Of a stretch of DNA of 64,000 nucleotides, positions 1-8,984 are shown piece by piece; the stretch's first letter is position 1; every line of letters starts with the position of its first letter. The notes under the pieces are model-generated. The model was not told the DNA's origin and did not search any database. It saw only the letters and a list, made by a program, of their open reading frames with translations. The stretch is from Cerasicoccus maritimus (GTDB taxonomy: Bacteria > Verrucomicrobiota > Verrucomicrobiia > Opitutales > Cerasicoccaceae): NCBI GenBank assembly GCA_031296935.1, contig JAVDPD010000014.1, positions 1 to 64,000 on the forward strand. Direction: 5' to 3'. The translations under genes were made by a program, and so were the position numbers.

Positions 1-61
1 GAACGCCATGGCAGACATGGATCGATGCCATACCCTTGTGGAAACAAAAAGTCGATGACCT

Positions 62-82
62 CAACAACAACAACAACAACAA
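62..82. repeat. CAA trinucleotide run
   Basis: Seven consecutive CAA units lie in the short gene-free stretch downstream of the permease gene. Nothing else coding is visible in bases 1-120. A simple-sequence run of this kind can vary in length, but no function is suggested by its position. Confidence 0.8.
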
Positions 83-121
83 CCAAACGAAAATAGCCTG
101 ACACTTTAATCGACCAGACAG

Positions 122-145
122 CACGATCTGTCAGATCAGATCGTG
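122..145. terminator. Stem-loop after the permease gene
   Basis: CACGATCTG (122-130) and CAGATCGTG (137-145) form a perfect 9-bp stem with a 6-base loop just past the permease stop codon (permease read on the minus strand). There is no T-run, so it is only a possible transcription end or mRNA-stabilising hairpin. Confidence 0.35.
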
Positions 146-156
146 GCTACTACACA

Positions 157-1317
157 TTAGCTTAACTTCGCAATGGTCCAGCGCAGTATTAGCCCGGCGC
201 CGATGCAAACAAAGGTAATTCCCCACACGATCATGGGCACCCAGAATGCGAGAAAAAGGCAGGCAGCCAAGCCGACCCAAGCCAGCCATTTGGGGTATAT
301 CCGTTTGTTGGTCGGCAGTTTGAGCGCCGCCGTGTTCATAATCGCGTAGTAAATCAAAACCGTGCAGGCGCTGAATGACCATGCCAGCTTGATCTCCCGC
401 AGCAGGCACAGGACGCAGATTAGCCCAGCCATGCCGAGGATGGCCGCCATTGGCTCGCCGTTCTTGTCGAGCTTGCTGAAAAAATGCGCCACGTCGCCGC
501 GCCGGGCCATCGCCAGCAGCACGCGGGACAGCCCGAGGAGCAGGTTGAGCAACACGCCGATCAGCGCAACGTAGCCCGCAATTTGAAACAGCTTGGTTGG
601 TGCCGCGCCTTGAATCCACGCCCAGGCCACGCCCGCATAAAGCAGCGCCGAGGCGACCAGTGTAATGATCATCGCGCGGGGAATGTTCTTCTTCGGCTCG
701 ATGATTTCCTCGCCCATTGTCGCGATGCGGCCGTAACCGGTGTAGGCCACGAAGACGAGTGCACAGGCTTGGAGCACATTCGCGATGCTGAACTCCGGCG
801 TCGCGAGGTCGGGCGCCACCCCTTTGGGGCCAAAGATCAGGCTGAGCAGACCGGCAATGGAAATTGTTAGGATCGCGGCATTAACCTGATTACTGCGGCG
901 CAGGCCGAAGAGGATGGTCGCGGTGACAATTAGCACCGCAATGATCGCGCAGGCCACGTGAAAGTTGGGCCGGAAAAAGGTGCCAATCGCCAAAGCCGCG
1001 GTCGCCGCGCTGGCGCTTTTGGCCAGTAGAAACATCATGCCCGCCGTGAAGCCCGCGTAGGGGTGCAGCAGCCGGTAGCCGTATTCGTAAGCGCCACCAG
1101 AGACCGGATACGCCGCCGCCAGCTGCGCGCTGTTCAAGCCGTTAACCGTTGCGACAATGGCACCGACTGCAACTGCGAGCAGCGCCCATTCGCCTACCTG
1201 TAGCGTGACGAGCGACAGAATCACAAATACGCCCGTGCCCAAAATCGAGCCGAGCCCCAAAAAGACCGCGCCTTTGACGTCCGCGGTGCGCTTCAGCGCT
1301 GCTGACTTTTTCGCCAT
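157..1317 (-). CDS. APC-family amino acid permease
   Basis: Predicted inner-membrane secondary transporter of the amino acid-polyamine-organocation superfamily; the substrate cannot be told from sequence. The protein is almost entirely hydrophobic helices. The first segment contains the glycine-rich GLGSILGTGVF motif typical of APC helix 1, and a cytoplasmic-type loop with GEEIIEPKKNIPRAM matches the conserved EEIxxPxRxIPRA region. At 386 residues it is shorter than the usual 430-480, so the last helices may be missing. I chose the ATG at 1317 (MAKKSAALKR); another ATG five codons upstream (1332) is possible. It is transcribed divergently from the small-protein gene at 1420. Confidence 0.85.
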   Translation of the reverse strand: MAKKSAALKRTADVKGAVFLGLGSILGTGVFVILSLVTLQVGEWALLAVAVGAIVATVNGLNSAQLAAAYPVSGGAYEYGYRLLHPYAGFTAGMMFLLAKSASAATAALAIGTFFRPNFHVACAIIAVLIVTATILFGLRRSNQVNAAILTISIAGLLSLIFGPKGVAPDLATPEFSIANVLQACALVFVAYTGYGRIATMGEEIIEPKKNIPRAMIITLVASALLYAGVAWAWIQGAAPTKLFQIAGYVALIGVLLNLLLGLSRVLLAMARRGDVAHFFSKLDKNGEPMAAILGMAGLICVLCLLREIKLAWSFSACTVLIYYAIMNTAALKLPTNKRIYPKWLAWVGLAACLFLAFWVPMIVWGITFVCIGAGLILRWTIAKLS

Positions 1318-1419
1318 GCGCCCATCAGGCACACGCCCGCTGCGAAAGACAAGCCTGACCTATAAAATTCCGCGCAACTTGTAATGGCGCCCTCCGCGCC
1401 GATCCGCTATCCTACAGAT

Positions 1420-1500
1420 ATGTCATTAGTGCTCATTGCTGGAATAGTTATCATTGGAATCGTCGTGGCCGTCATCTTTCTGGGAGGTAAAAACGGATGA
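1420..1500 (+). CDS. 26-residue single-helix membrane peptide
   Basis: A short open frame of 26 codons encodes MSLVLIAGIV followed by an uninterrupted hydrophobic stretch rich in I, V and G, ending GGKNG. This is the layout of a one-helix membrane peptide with a short polar tail. Its TGA overlaps the ATG of the next gene (ATGA, 1497-1500), and the next gene's ribosome site (GGAGGT) lies inside its last codons. That overlap implies translational coupling and is the main reason to regard it as real. Its own ribosome site is weak. No family recognised. Confidence 0.55.
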   Translation: MSLVLIAGIVIIGIVVAVIFLGGKNG

Positions 1501-2084
1501 GCAGCCCCTACCCGCAGCTCGCGGCCGAGCTTGGCGTCCCCTTGCATGGCGGGGATCCCTATCTGCCCGGCATCCCGATTTTAAACCTGCTCAAGCGGCC
1601 ATATTATGTAGAGGGCCCCTACCGCAATCGCCACCTGAAGATCTATAATTTCTCAAAAGGCAGCGGGAAAAACAGCACGCCCTACCACGCTGTCCGCATT
1701 AGCCTCGCGCGGTCAACCGACCTCACTTTCAAACTCAGTTCGGAAGGCTTTTTCGGCTCCATCGGCAAGGTCATGGGCATGCAGGATATTCAAGCCGGCA
1801 ACGCAGCGTTCGACAACGCCTTCATCGTCAAGTGCAATGACCCCGGCTTCGTCCGGGGCGCGCTGTTGCCGGAAATCCAACAAGGCCTTCTGGCTTGTAA
1901 GGAGCACTACCGCGGCTTCGGCTCGATCTCGCTCAACGGCGCTTGGATCGGACCCAATGACTCCACGCTCCACTACGAGCAGCGCGGCTACCTCCGCCGG
2001 GATGAAGACCGTCTGCGCGCCATCGCACTCGCCCCCGCCATGAGCGACCTCGCCGACGCCATCGAGGTTTACACTGGGGGCTAA
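1497..2084 (+). CDS. Conserved hypothetical protein, translationally coupled to the peptide at 1420
   Basis: A 195-residue soluble protein of unknown function. The central part (residues about 62-120) contains GFFGSIGKVMGMQDI, then a GNAAFDNAFIVKCNDP stretch. This resembles the conserved core of bacterial hypothetical proteins in which a glycine-rich loop, QDIxxG and FDxxFxVK are the hallmark; no biochemical role is established for them. Its start codon lies in a 4-base overlap with the upstream 26-codon peptide gene and has a strong GGAGG ribosome site, so the pair is probably one translational unit. The peptide could be its membrane tether (inference). Confidence 0.7.
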   Translation: MSSPYPQLAAELGVPLHGGDPYLPGIPILNLLKRPYYVEGPYRNRHLKIYNFSKGSGKNSTPYHAVRISLARSTDLTFKLSSEGFFGSIGKVMGMQDIQAGNAAFDNAFIVKCNDPGFVRGALLPEIQQGLLACKEHYRGFGSISLNGAWIGPNDSTLHYEQRGYLRRDEDRLRAIALAPAMSDLADAIEVYTGG

Positions 2085-2128
2085 GCTTTTCTCTGGCCAA
2101 AGCCCCCGCCTTGGCATCCAATGGGGGT

Positions 2129-2629
2129 ATGAAACATTTCATCATTTCTCTACTCGTCGGCGCGTCGTTGATTGGCGCTGGCTGCTCCGATAAGTCCGAT
2201 GCAGAAAAAGCCGCCGAAGAAGCCAAGGAATCCACCTCCGAAGCACTCAGCAGCCTCAGCGATAGCATGAAGAACGCGGGCGATGCCGTGAGCGACAAGG
2301 CCAAGGAAATCTCCGCCGACATCTCCAACTGGTCTGAAGATCAGAAGAAGCAGGCCATCGCCAAGTTCAAGGAATCAGGCGACGCGCTGGAAAAGCAATG
2401 GAACGCCCTCGCCGCCAAGGCAAACGGTCTTTCCGGCGAAACCGAAGACCAGTGGGACCAAGCTGAAGACCACTGGGACGACGCCAAGAAAGCCTACAAT
2501 GCCGCGCTTACGAACATGCAGGATGCCTCGGCTGATAACTGGGACAAAGTCGAAGCTGAGATGAAGAAGGCCTGGACTTCCATGCAAAGCGCGTTCAAGG
2601 AAGCAAGCTCTGCATTGCAAAGTAAGTAA
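2129..2629 (+). CDS. Alanine/lysine-rich lipoprotein
   Basis: A 166-residue predicted lipoprotein. It begins with a short signal peptide ending in the lipobox LIGAGC, so cleavage would leave a lipidated cysteine at about residue 19. The mature part is charged and helical (repeated AEKAAEEAKE, SDSMKNAGDAV, DQWDQAEDHWDDAKK patterns), as in outer-membrane or periplasmic coiled-coil stress lipoproteins. The internal ATG at 2129, preceded by GGGG, was chosen because it places the signal peptide at the very N-terminus. It precedes mutS by 86 bp; no functional link is evident. Partner and role unknown. Confidence 0.75.
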   Translation: MKHFIISLLVGASLIGAGCSDKSDAEKAAEEAKESTSEALSSLSDSMKNAGDAVSDKAKEISADISNWSEDQKKQAIAKFKESGDALEKQWNALAAKANGLSGETEDQWDQAEDHWDDAKKAYNAALTNMQDASADNWDKVEAEMKKAWTSMQSAFKEASSALQSK

Positions 2630-2715
2630 GCACTCACAATCTTTTTCAACCCGGCCGCGGCCCCACCTGGGACCGTGGCCAATGTGTATCATTCTCCCAG
2701 ACATCCCTGCTGACT

Positions 2716-5307
2716 ATGGCCGCTGGCAAAAAAGAAACCCCGATGATGCAGCAATACTGGCGTTATCGCAAGGAGGACCCCCGCGTCCCCGCCGATGCGC
2801 TGCTGCTCTTTCGCTTGGGCGACTTCTACGAAATGTTTCATGGCGACGCCGAGGAAGGCGCGCGCCTGCTCGGCATCACGCTGACCCAGCGCGGCGGCTA
2901 CCCGATGGCGGGCATCCCCTACCATGCGCGCGACACCTACCTGCCCAAGCTCCTCACACAGGGCGTCAAGGTGGCCATCGTCGATCAGGTCGAAACACCC
3001 AAGCCGGGTAAGCTTGTCGAGCGCGACTTAACGCGCGTCCTCACCCCCGGCACCACGCTCGAAGAACACCAGCTCGACGCGCGGCGCAACCACTACCTGC
3101 TCGCGCTGACCAGCGACCGCAAAGGCAACTTCCACGCCGCGTGGCTCGACCTTTCCACGGGCGAATTTCAAGTCGCTTCGGAAACCGATCCGGCGAAGCT
3201 CATGCCAGTCTTTCACGCGATCGACCCGAAGGAAATTCTCCTGCCGGAAAACACCGCGCTCAAATGGGCGCACAAGGAGGAGCTTCGCGCCTGGCACGAA
3301 GACTTCGACTACTACTGTCAGAACCGCCCCGTCACCATTTTGCCCGACTTCCAGTTTGAAGTCGATGCAGGCGCCCGCGCGGTGCTCGACGCCCTCGGCG
3401 TGCTCAATCTCAACGGCTTTGGTCTCGATGTGTCGCACCCTGCGCTCGGCAGCGCTGGCTCGCTCATTGCCTACGCGACGGACACCCTTTGCGCGCCGCC
3501 CAAGAACCTCCGCCACATCAAGGAATACCATACGCAGCGGACGCTCCTGCTCGATCCGTCGACGATGCGTAACTTGGAGATTTTCCAAAGCTCGCAAGGC
3601 GGGCGCACGGGTTCGCTCATCGCCGCAATCGACCAAACCGTCACCGCCGCCGGTGGCCGCTTGATCGAGCAATGGCTCGCCGAACCGCTCCTTGATTTAA
3701 AGGAACTCAACCGCCGCCAACAAGCCGTGGCGGACTTCCATGCCGAGCCTGCGCGCTGTGGCGCGCTCACGGATTTGCTCAAGGGCATCCGCGACATCAC
3801 CCGCATTTTGGGTCGCCTGCAAAACCGCATTCGCAATCCGCGTGAGCTGGGCGGCATTCGCGACACGATCAACGCGATGCCCGAAATTCGCGAAGAGCTT
3901 GCGGCGTTCGCCGGCGAAGAGGTGCAAACTTTGCATGGCAAAGTAAGTTCGTTTGACGCCCTGCGTGAGCACCTCGCTCAAGCCCTCGCCGATGAGCTGC
4001 CCGGCAATATTGCCGACGGTGGCGTGATCCGCGATGGCTTTGACGAAGACCTTGACCACCTGCGCAGTCTCACGCGCGACAGCAAAACGTGGCTCAGCAA
4101 CTTCGAAGCGACCGAGCGCGAACGCACCGGCATCAAAAGCCTTAAGGTGAAATACAACGGCGCGTTTGGCTACTTTATCGAAGTCACCAAAGCCAACGCC
4201 GCGCAAGCGCCCGAGGACTACATTCGCAAGCAGACGATGAAGAACGCCGAGCGCTTCGTGACCGAAGAACTCCGCGTCAAAGAAAAGGAAATTCTCCACG
4301 CCGAGGAGAAGGCGCTCGCCCGCGAAGACCAGCTCTTCCAAGAGCTCGTGGCGCGCATTTTGGAAGACGCATCGGCGCTCGAAGAAACCGCCGCCGCCCT
4401 CGCGCAGTGCGACCTCTTCATCGGTTGGGCGCAGCTCGCGCGCGAGTGGGATTACTGCCGCCCCGAGATCGCCGATGACGACGTGCTCGACATCGAGCAG
4501 GGCCGCCACCCCGTGGTCGAGCAGATGATCAAGGCGGACCGCCTCGGCCTGCGCGGCGCTCACGGCTTCGTGCCGAACGACACCTTGCTCACCGCTGGCG
4601 AAGAGCAGATCGCGCTGCTCACCGGCCCGAACATGGCCGGTAAGTCGACTTACATTCGGCAGGTGGCGCTGATCACGCTCCTGGCGCAAATCGGCAGCTG
4701 GGTCCCGGCCAAGCGTTGCCACGTAGGGCTCGTTGATCGCATCTTCTCTCGCGTTGGCGCCAGTGACGAGCTGGCCCGCGGCAACTCGACCTTCATGGTC
4801 GAAATGAACGAGACCGCGAACATCCTCAACAACGCCACGAACCGCAGCCTGATCATCCTCGACGAGATCGGCCGCGGCACTTCGACCTACGACGGCTTGA
4901 GCATTGCCTGGGCCGTGGTCGAGCACCTGCATGGCGACGAAGAGAAGGGTCCGCGCACTTTGTTCGCCACGCACTATCACGAGATCACGCAGCTCGAAAA
5001 CACCCTCGCCCGCCTGCGCAATTTCAGCGTTTCGGTGAAGGAGTGGGCTGACGAAATTCGCTTCCTCCACACCGTCATCCCCGGTGCCGCGGACCGCAGT
5101 TACGGTATTCAAGTAGCACGCCTCGCGGGGCTCCCGGCAACGGTCATCACCCGCGCCAAAGCGGTGCTCGAAGAGCTGGAAAGCGAAGGCAACGTCCTCC
5201 GCGAAACCCTGCGCGAGCCCAACGCCCCGAAGCTTGAACCCAAGCCCAAGCCAAAACGCAGCCCCAAGCCCGCCCCCGCAGACGACGACCAACTGGCGCT
5301 GTTTTAG
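2716..5307 (+). CDS. mutS: DNA mismatch repair protein MutS
   Basis: Recognises mispaired and looped bases and starts methyl-independent mismatch repair with MutL. The 863-residue length is normal for MutS1. The N-terminal mismatch-binding motif F-x-E is present as GDFYEMF (Phe37, Glu39). The ATPase has Walker A GPNMAGKST at residues 637-645, Walker B LIILDE at about 712-717, followed by GRGTSTYDG and the FATHYHE switch. The C-terminus ends in a proline- and lysine-rich tail (KPKPKRSPKP) and an acidic DDDQLALF end, a clamp-binding-like motif. A long antisense reading frame across the gene is a codon-bias artefact. The gene is probably transcribed alone; a large inverted repeat follows its stop. 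Confidence 0.98.
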   Translation: MAAGKKETPMMQQYWRYRKEDPRVPADALLLFRLGDFYEMFHGDAEEGARLLGITLTQRGGYPMAGIPYHARDTYLPKLLTQGVKVAIVDQVETPKPGKLVERDLTRVLTPGTTLEEHQLDARRNHYLLALTSDRKGNFHAAWLDLSTGEFQVASETDPAKLMPVFHAIDPKEILLPENTALKWAHKEELRAWHEDFDYYCQNRPVTILPDFQFEVDAGARAVLDALGVLNLNGFGLDVSHPALGSAGSLIAYATDTLCAPPKNLRHIKEYHTQRTLLLDPSTMRNLEIFQSSQGGRTGSLIAAIDQTVTAAGGRLIEQWLAEPLLDLKELNRRQQAVADFHAEPARCGALTDLLKGIRDITRILGRLQNRIRNPRELGGIRDTINAMPEIREELAAFAGEEVQTLHGKVSSFDALREHLAQALADELPGNIADGGVIRDGFDEDLDHLRSLTRDSKTWLSNFEATERERTGIKSLKVKYNGAFGYFIEVTKANAAQAPEDYIRKQTMKNAERFVTEELRVKEKEILHAEEKALAREDQLFQELVARILEDASALEETAAALAQCDLFIGWAQLAREWDYCRPEIADDDVLDIEQGRHPVVEQMIKADRLGLRGAHGFVPNDTLLTAGEEQIALLTGPNMAGKSTYIRQVALITLLAQIGSWVPAKRCHVGLVDRIFSRVGASDELARGNSTFMVEMNETANILNNATNRSLIILDEIGRGTSTYDGLSIAWAVVEHLHGDEEKGPRTLFATHYHEITQLENTLARLRNFSVSVKEWADEIRFLHTVIPGAADRSYGIQVARLAGLPATVITRAKAVLEELESEGNVLRETLREPNAPKLEPKPKPKRSPKPAPADDDQLALF

Positions 5308-5323
5308 GAGCAACTATTTTTCC

Positions 5324-5418
5324 AATATGGAGTGCGCCAGTCCCCTGGCGCTTTCCCCGTAAGTTTAGTAGGTCAAGCAGTTGAAACAAAGCGCCAGAGG
5401 ACTGGCGCACTCCATATT
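5324..5418. repeat. 31-bp inverted repeat element after mutS
   Basis: Two 31-base arms (5324-5354 and 5388-5418) are reverse complements with a single mismatch and enclose a 33-base spacer. The inner ends carry a smaller palindrome (GCGCCAG...CTGGCGC) within each arm. As RNA this is a long hairpin directly after the mutS stop, able to end transcription or protect the message; as DNA it has the form of a small interspersed palindromic or MITE-like element. The rest of the 445-bp gap (5419-5690) shows no gene. Confidence 0.85.
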
Positions 5419-5696
5419 TGCCAAAGTCTTGACTCCACCACGTAGTCGTAGGGATGGAGAGCTTCTTCCCCGCATGAATACTGGGATTGAGGTGCGGATT
5501 CTCCGGCGCAAATCGTGATTTTAGAAATATTTTCGCTGGGCGCGATTTTCTCAACCAAGCTCAAAAGCCCATAAGAGCTGTTCGCGCGAACAGCGTTAGG
5601 ATAAAAATAGGAATGATGCGCCCAAGCGCCTAGATCCCAAATCTAGAGTATTGGGGCGCAAAACGCAGAAATCTTCCATTAAACTGAAAACATAAC

Positions 5697-5741
5697 TTGC
5701 AGAAATCCGTCCTTTTCGTCTAAAATAGACATATTAAGGAG
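5697..5741 (+). promoter_or_regulatory. Promoter and ribosome site of the toxin-antitoxin operon
   Basis: TTGCAG (5697-5702) and TAAAAT (5721-5726) are separated by 18 bp and resemble sigma-70 -35 and -10 boxes. AAGGAG (5736-5741) is a good ribosome site 11 bases before the antitoxin ATG. Autoregulation by the antitoxin is usual for this family, but no operator palindrome is obvious. Confidence 0.6.
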
Positions 5742-5752
5742 AAATAGGCAAC

Positions 5753-6052
5753 ATGCAGATATTTACCGCCAACGACGCAAAGCAAAATTTCGGGCAAGTT
5801 ATGGACAGCGCCTTGCAGGAACCCGTTTCCATCACCAAGCACGGTCGGCCTTCGGTGGTTATCACCTCGGACAGCGAGTATCGTGAATTGCTGAGGATAA
5901 AATATGACCGCTTGAAGGCCGACGTTCAGGCCGGATTTGAAGCTCTTGAGCGCGGCGAAGGCATTGCCATTGAGACTGAGGACGACTTGAAGGCAGTCAT
6001 GGATCAGATCAAGTCTCGTGGTCGCAGCAATTTAGCAAAACGCTCGGAATAA
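5753..6052 (+). CDS. Phd/YefM-family antitoxin
   Basis: A 99-residue antitoxin. The N-terminal half has the Phd/YefM DNA-binding fold signature: FTANDAKQNFGQVMDSA, then PVSITKHGRPSVVITSDSEYREL. The C-terminal half is acidic and probably disordered, as expected for the segment that wraps around and neutralises the toxin. It lies 3 bp upstream of the ParE-like toxin gene, with a promoter and strong ribosome site in front, the standard antitoxin-first order. By family rule it would repress its own promoter. The pair marks the left side of the first accessory island. Confidence 0.92.
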   Translation: MQIFTANDAKQNFGQVMDSALQEPVSITKHGRPSVVITSDSEYRELLRIKYDRLKADVQAGFEALERGEGIAIETEDDLKAVMDQIKSRGRSNLAKRSE

Positions 6053-6055
6053 TCC

Positions 6056-6364
6056 ATGAAGCTTGTTATTTCACCGAAGGCTCTCAATGACCTTGACGAG
6101 CTTTGGCTCTACATTGCTCAAGACGATCCTGTTGCTGCGGACGGAGTCATTGATTATCTCCAGTTGCAACTCCTAAAATTGGCTTCGATGCCTAGCATGG
6201 GAAGGGTTCGACCAGATTTATGGCCGGATGCTTATTGCCACTCGACGGGGAAAGAATCATGGCGGAGTGGCTTCTTAGTCTTCTACCGGATTGCTGACTC
6301 TCATATCGAGATCGCTCGCATCATTGAAGGCCATAGAGACATCTCACCCACACTGTTCGAATAG
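6056..6364 (+). CDS. RelE/ParE-family toxin
   Basis: A 102-residue toxin of the RelE/ParE superfamily. The start MKLVISPKALNDLDELWLYIAQDDPVAA is the typical ParE N-terminus (helical hairpin, first residues forming a strand). The C-terminal RSGFLVFYRIADSHIEIARIIEGHRD matches the YRI...I.I.RI.H.R core of the family. ParE members usually poison DNA gyrase, RelE members cleave ribosome-bound mRNA; the sequence leans to ParE. It is co-transcribed with the antitoxin upstream. The next gene begins 15 bp after its stop and may be carried on the same transcript. Confidence 0.9.
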   Translation: MKLVISPKALNDLDELWLYIAQDDPVAADGVIDYLQLQLLKLASMPSMGRVRPDLWPDAYCHSTGKESWRSGFLVFYRIADSHIEIARIIEGHRDISPTLFE

Positions 6365-6379
6365 ACCTTAGATAGGCAG

Positions 6380-6844
6380 ATGCCAATCTTCACACGTAGA
6401 TCAATCCAAAACAGGATTAATAAGCTCGCGGGTAAAATCAGCGACAGCAAACTCAACCGACTGATCAGCCTTCTGAATATCGAGGGTAGCCAAAGAAATA
6501 CCCAAAGATACATCGAATGCCTAGCAGCTGTATGGGAAACCATTAGGGCACTGAAACACCATCAATATGCAAATATCAGACAAGACAGCATGAGCATAAA
6601 ATTCAATGAAAGCGTAACTATATCGTCCCATGTTTTGCTGGAGATATTGGCGGGTAAAAGATCGATTGAGGAACTACATGGCTCCGATCTACCTAACCCC
6701 TTTTCAATGGCAATTAACAGTCATAAACAGATATCTTCAATTAAGCTTCTCGCCCAATCAGAGGAAGACGAAGATAAAGTTATTATTGAATTTTGTCAGG
6801 ACGTTTCCCTTGGCCCTTTTATAAAGCCACAAAAAAATAGTTGA
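6380..6844 (+). CDS. Unknown protein between TA pair and helicase
   Basis: 154 residues, AT-rich, no recognised domain. The N-terminus is basic (MPIFTRRSIQNRINKLAGKI); the middle is predicted helical; the end contains an acidic stretch (QSEEDEDKVIIEF). It follows the toxin by 15 bp on the same strand and converges on the helicase gene, with 37 bp between their stops. Its base composition matches the helicase rather than the chromosome, so it probably arrived with this island. It could be an accessory defence gene; nothing in the sequence proves that. Confidence 0.6.
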   Translation: MPIFTRRSIQNRINKLAGKISDSKLNRLISLLNIEGSQRNTQRYIECLAAVWETIRALKHHQYANIRQDSMSIKFNESVTISSHVLLEILAGKRSIEELHGSDLPNPFSMAINSHKQISSIKLLAQSEEDEDKVIIEFCQDVSLGPFIKPQKNS

Positions 6845-6881
6845 TATCGTCAGATCGCGAGCCGAGACAGAGGCCAAACCG

Positions 6882-8984
6882 CTAGATATTATCTAAGACT
6901 TCAAAGAACATTTCTTTTTCGAAATCAGTAAAATTAAGAATATCGGGATCGATACCTCGAAGAGCATAAATGAACGAGTCTACTTCTTCTCCAAGGTCAT
7001 ACTTCCCAACGATCAAATCCGTCAGCTTGTATGGGAGCCCATACTCCTCAAGCGTAGTGACTGCTGGATGCATAAACAAATGCTTAACAGCCGCCCCATA
7101 CGCAGAATAGTCCCCGGGATTGAGACCGACCGCCCCAAACACTGACGCCTGTATTCTGTCTAGTGCTGCCAAGTAACGAGGAAAATGAAATTCACCCCAC
7201 TGTCGCAATATTTTCAAAACGCTCTCGATTGCTTCTGATGGGGTCCCGCTTTTAGGATTCTTAATTTCTTCTGCCAATATTTTCTGTATACTCTTTAGCT
7301 TTGAAAGCCGGGAAATGTGAAAACATAATTGACTAGCAGAAACGATTCCGTCCTTACCCGATCCTCCCATCAAATGATCGAAGATTAGACGACAGACCAC
7401 CTGAAGCTGCTCATACCTGGGATGACCTCGCCAGGAAAGGAACTCATGGTATTGCTGAGCATTGTTCATGATTTCGGCAGCTAGATCAACTTGACGGCGC
7501 GGATCGACCCCATTGCTTTGCCTAATCACCTCCATTGGCAAATAATCTTGAGCATGCAGGTAGCGCAATTGTTCCAAAGAACGCTCACTTAGATCACCAT
7601 GGTCAATATGAATCAATAACGACTCAGGGGCATCCTCCGGTTGCGTTATAGATGGAATATCTATGCTAGGCAGTTCAGGGTCAGGCTCAGGATGCAACAC
7701 ATAAACATGCCCGACAAAATGCTGAAACATGCGTCCAGCACGGCCCTTTATGTTATTGAATGTAAACTGGTCAAACTTCTTACTAGCGATCTTGTTCTCA
7801 TAAATAATTATATTTTTAGCAGAGGTGTTAACACCCTCAATAATCGTCGATGTGCATAGCAGGAAACGAATATTTCCCTGATTAAATTTACGTAATAGGT
7901 GGTAAGCGATGGAACGTGGTAATGAACCATGATGCACTGCAAATCCAGCATCTAGCAGTTTGGGTAAAATCCATTCAGGATGATAATTCCGCCTGAGCCA
8001 TTCTGCCATTTCAGAAGCTGAGGGATCGGCGAATGAAACACCATTTTCTATTAAATACTCAGCAAGCTTATAAGCGCCCTTTGCCGATCTACAAAATATG
8101 AGAGTTGGTTCTTCTATTTTCTCACATATCTCCAAAGCATTCTCTTCCTGGGTTCCATCACCTGCATATCGGATCTCTGTGGCGACTGTAGAAAAATTGA
8201 ACCGATAGAACCTAAAGTTCAAATCAGTTTCATCCACTGTGATGTCTTGAACATTTGGACCGATCAAAAAGAACTGAGCGCCAGACTTGAACAGCTTATA
8301 AAAAGCTTGATTAAGGACAAAAGTCCTTTCATCGCCACGCTCAGGGCTAAGCTTGTAGAACTCGTCTAAGACAAAAAACTGAGGATTTATGTTATTCTGA
8401 AACTCTACGAATCTTTCTTGCGTGAGGATAAAAATATCTTTTCCAGTCCTGTCCTGGGTTGCATGAGTGATGACCTTGTATTCGCCGGAAAATCGTTTGG
8501 TCAACCGACGACGGGTTTCATCGATCAGTGCGATGGTTGGCACAATTACAACGATGCAATTAAACATTTTCGATGCAATCATGGCATCTATAAGCAAGCT
8601 CTTTCCAAAACTTGTGGGCGCACTGAGAATTACGCTGATACCATCTAGGAGAGCTCTATACACGCGTGCCTGAGCAGAGTGTAAGTAAATTCCTTCCAAG
8701 CCATCAGCCGTATGGTATTCATAGTTGACAAGCTCACCAGTCGTCATTCTTGCGTCTTCAAGTAAATATGGATACAGACCAGCCTTCTGAATTAAACTAT
8801 CCAAGACATTTTGGTATCCATTAAAAATATGCCTATGTTCCAGTGTCCGAATCAAAAATTCCCTGCCTTGATTCTCGTCTATGCTCCGCGTTGAATCTAA
8901 GAGTTTTGAAATTTCAGCAAGAGCAGTGAAGCCATTCCCTGAAAGCCAATCTTGATCTGAAAACTTATTGTAGTTTCCACTCAT
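6882..8984 (-). CDS. SF2 DExH-type helicase, defence-associated (HamB/AbpB-like)
   Basis: A 700-residue superfamily 2 helicase. Visible motifs: I (Walker A) APTSFGKS at 122-129, Ia VIVPTIALIDE at about 146-156, II as DEFY at 207-210, IV FCRSAKGA near 298, V TSTIIEGVN at 378-386 and VI IKGRAGR at about 412-418. The DEFY form of motif II, the preceding SAPTSFGKS and the size suit the helicases of Hachiman (HamB) and AbpAB antiphage systems. The start overlaps the upstream gene by 4 bp, the arrangement seen for hamA-hamB, but the intact nuclease partner is not present; see the chimeric gene next door. Codon use is AT-rich compared with the core chromosome. Helicase assignment is secure; the system assignment is inference. 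Confidence 0.85.
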   Translation of the reverse strand: MSGNYNKFSDQDWLSGNGFTALAEISKLLDSTRSIDENQGREFLIRTLEHRHIFNGYQNVLDSLIQKAGLYPYLLEDARMTTGELVNYEYHTADGLEGIYLHSAQARVYRALLDGISVILSAPTSFGKSLLIDAMIASKMFNCIVVIVPTIALIDETRRRLTKRFSGEYKVITHATQDRTGKDIFILTQERFVEFQNNINPQFFVLDEFYKLSPERGDERTFVLNQAFYKLFKSGAQFFLIGPNVQDITVDETDLNFRFYRFNFSTVATEIRYAGDGTQEENALEICEKIEEPTLIFCRSAKGAYKLAEYLIENGVSFADPSASEMAEWLRRNYHPEWILPKLLDAGFAVHHGSLPRSIAYHLLRKFNQGNIRFLLCTSTIIEGVNTSAKNIIIYENKIASKKFDQFTFNNIKGRAGRMFQHFVGHVYVLHPEPDPELPSIDIPSITQPEDAPESLLIHIDHGDLSERSLEQLRYLHAQDYLPMEVIRQSNGVDPRRQVDLAAEIMNNAQQYHEFLSWRGHPRYEQLQVVCRLIFDHLMGGSGKDGIVSASQLCFHISRLSKLKSIQKILAEEIKNPKSGTPSEAIESVLKILRQWGEFHFPRYLAALDRIQASVFGAVGLNPGDYSAYGAAVKHLFMHPAVTTLEEYGLPYKLTDLIVGKYDLGEEVDSFIYALRGIDPDILNFTDFEKEMFFEVLDNI

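Noticed and set aside
3697..5313. 538-codon frame antisense to mutS
   Set aside because: Codon-bias shadow of a gene with intact MutS motifs on the other strand; no start signals or conserved pattern.
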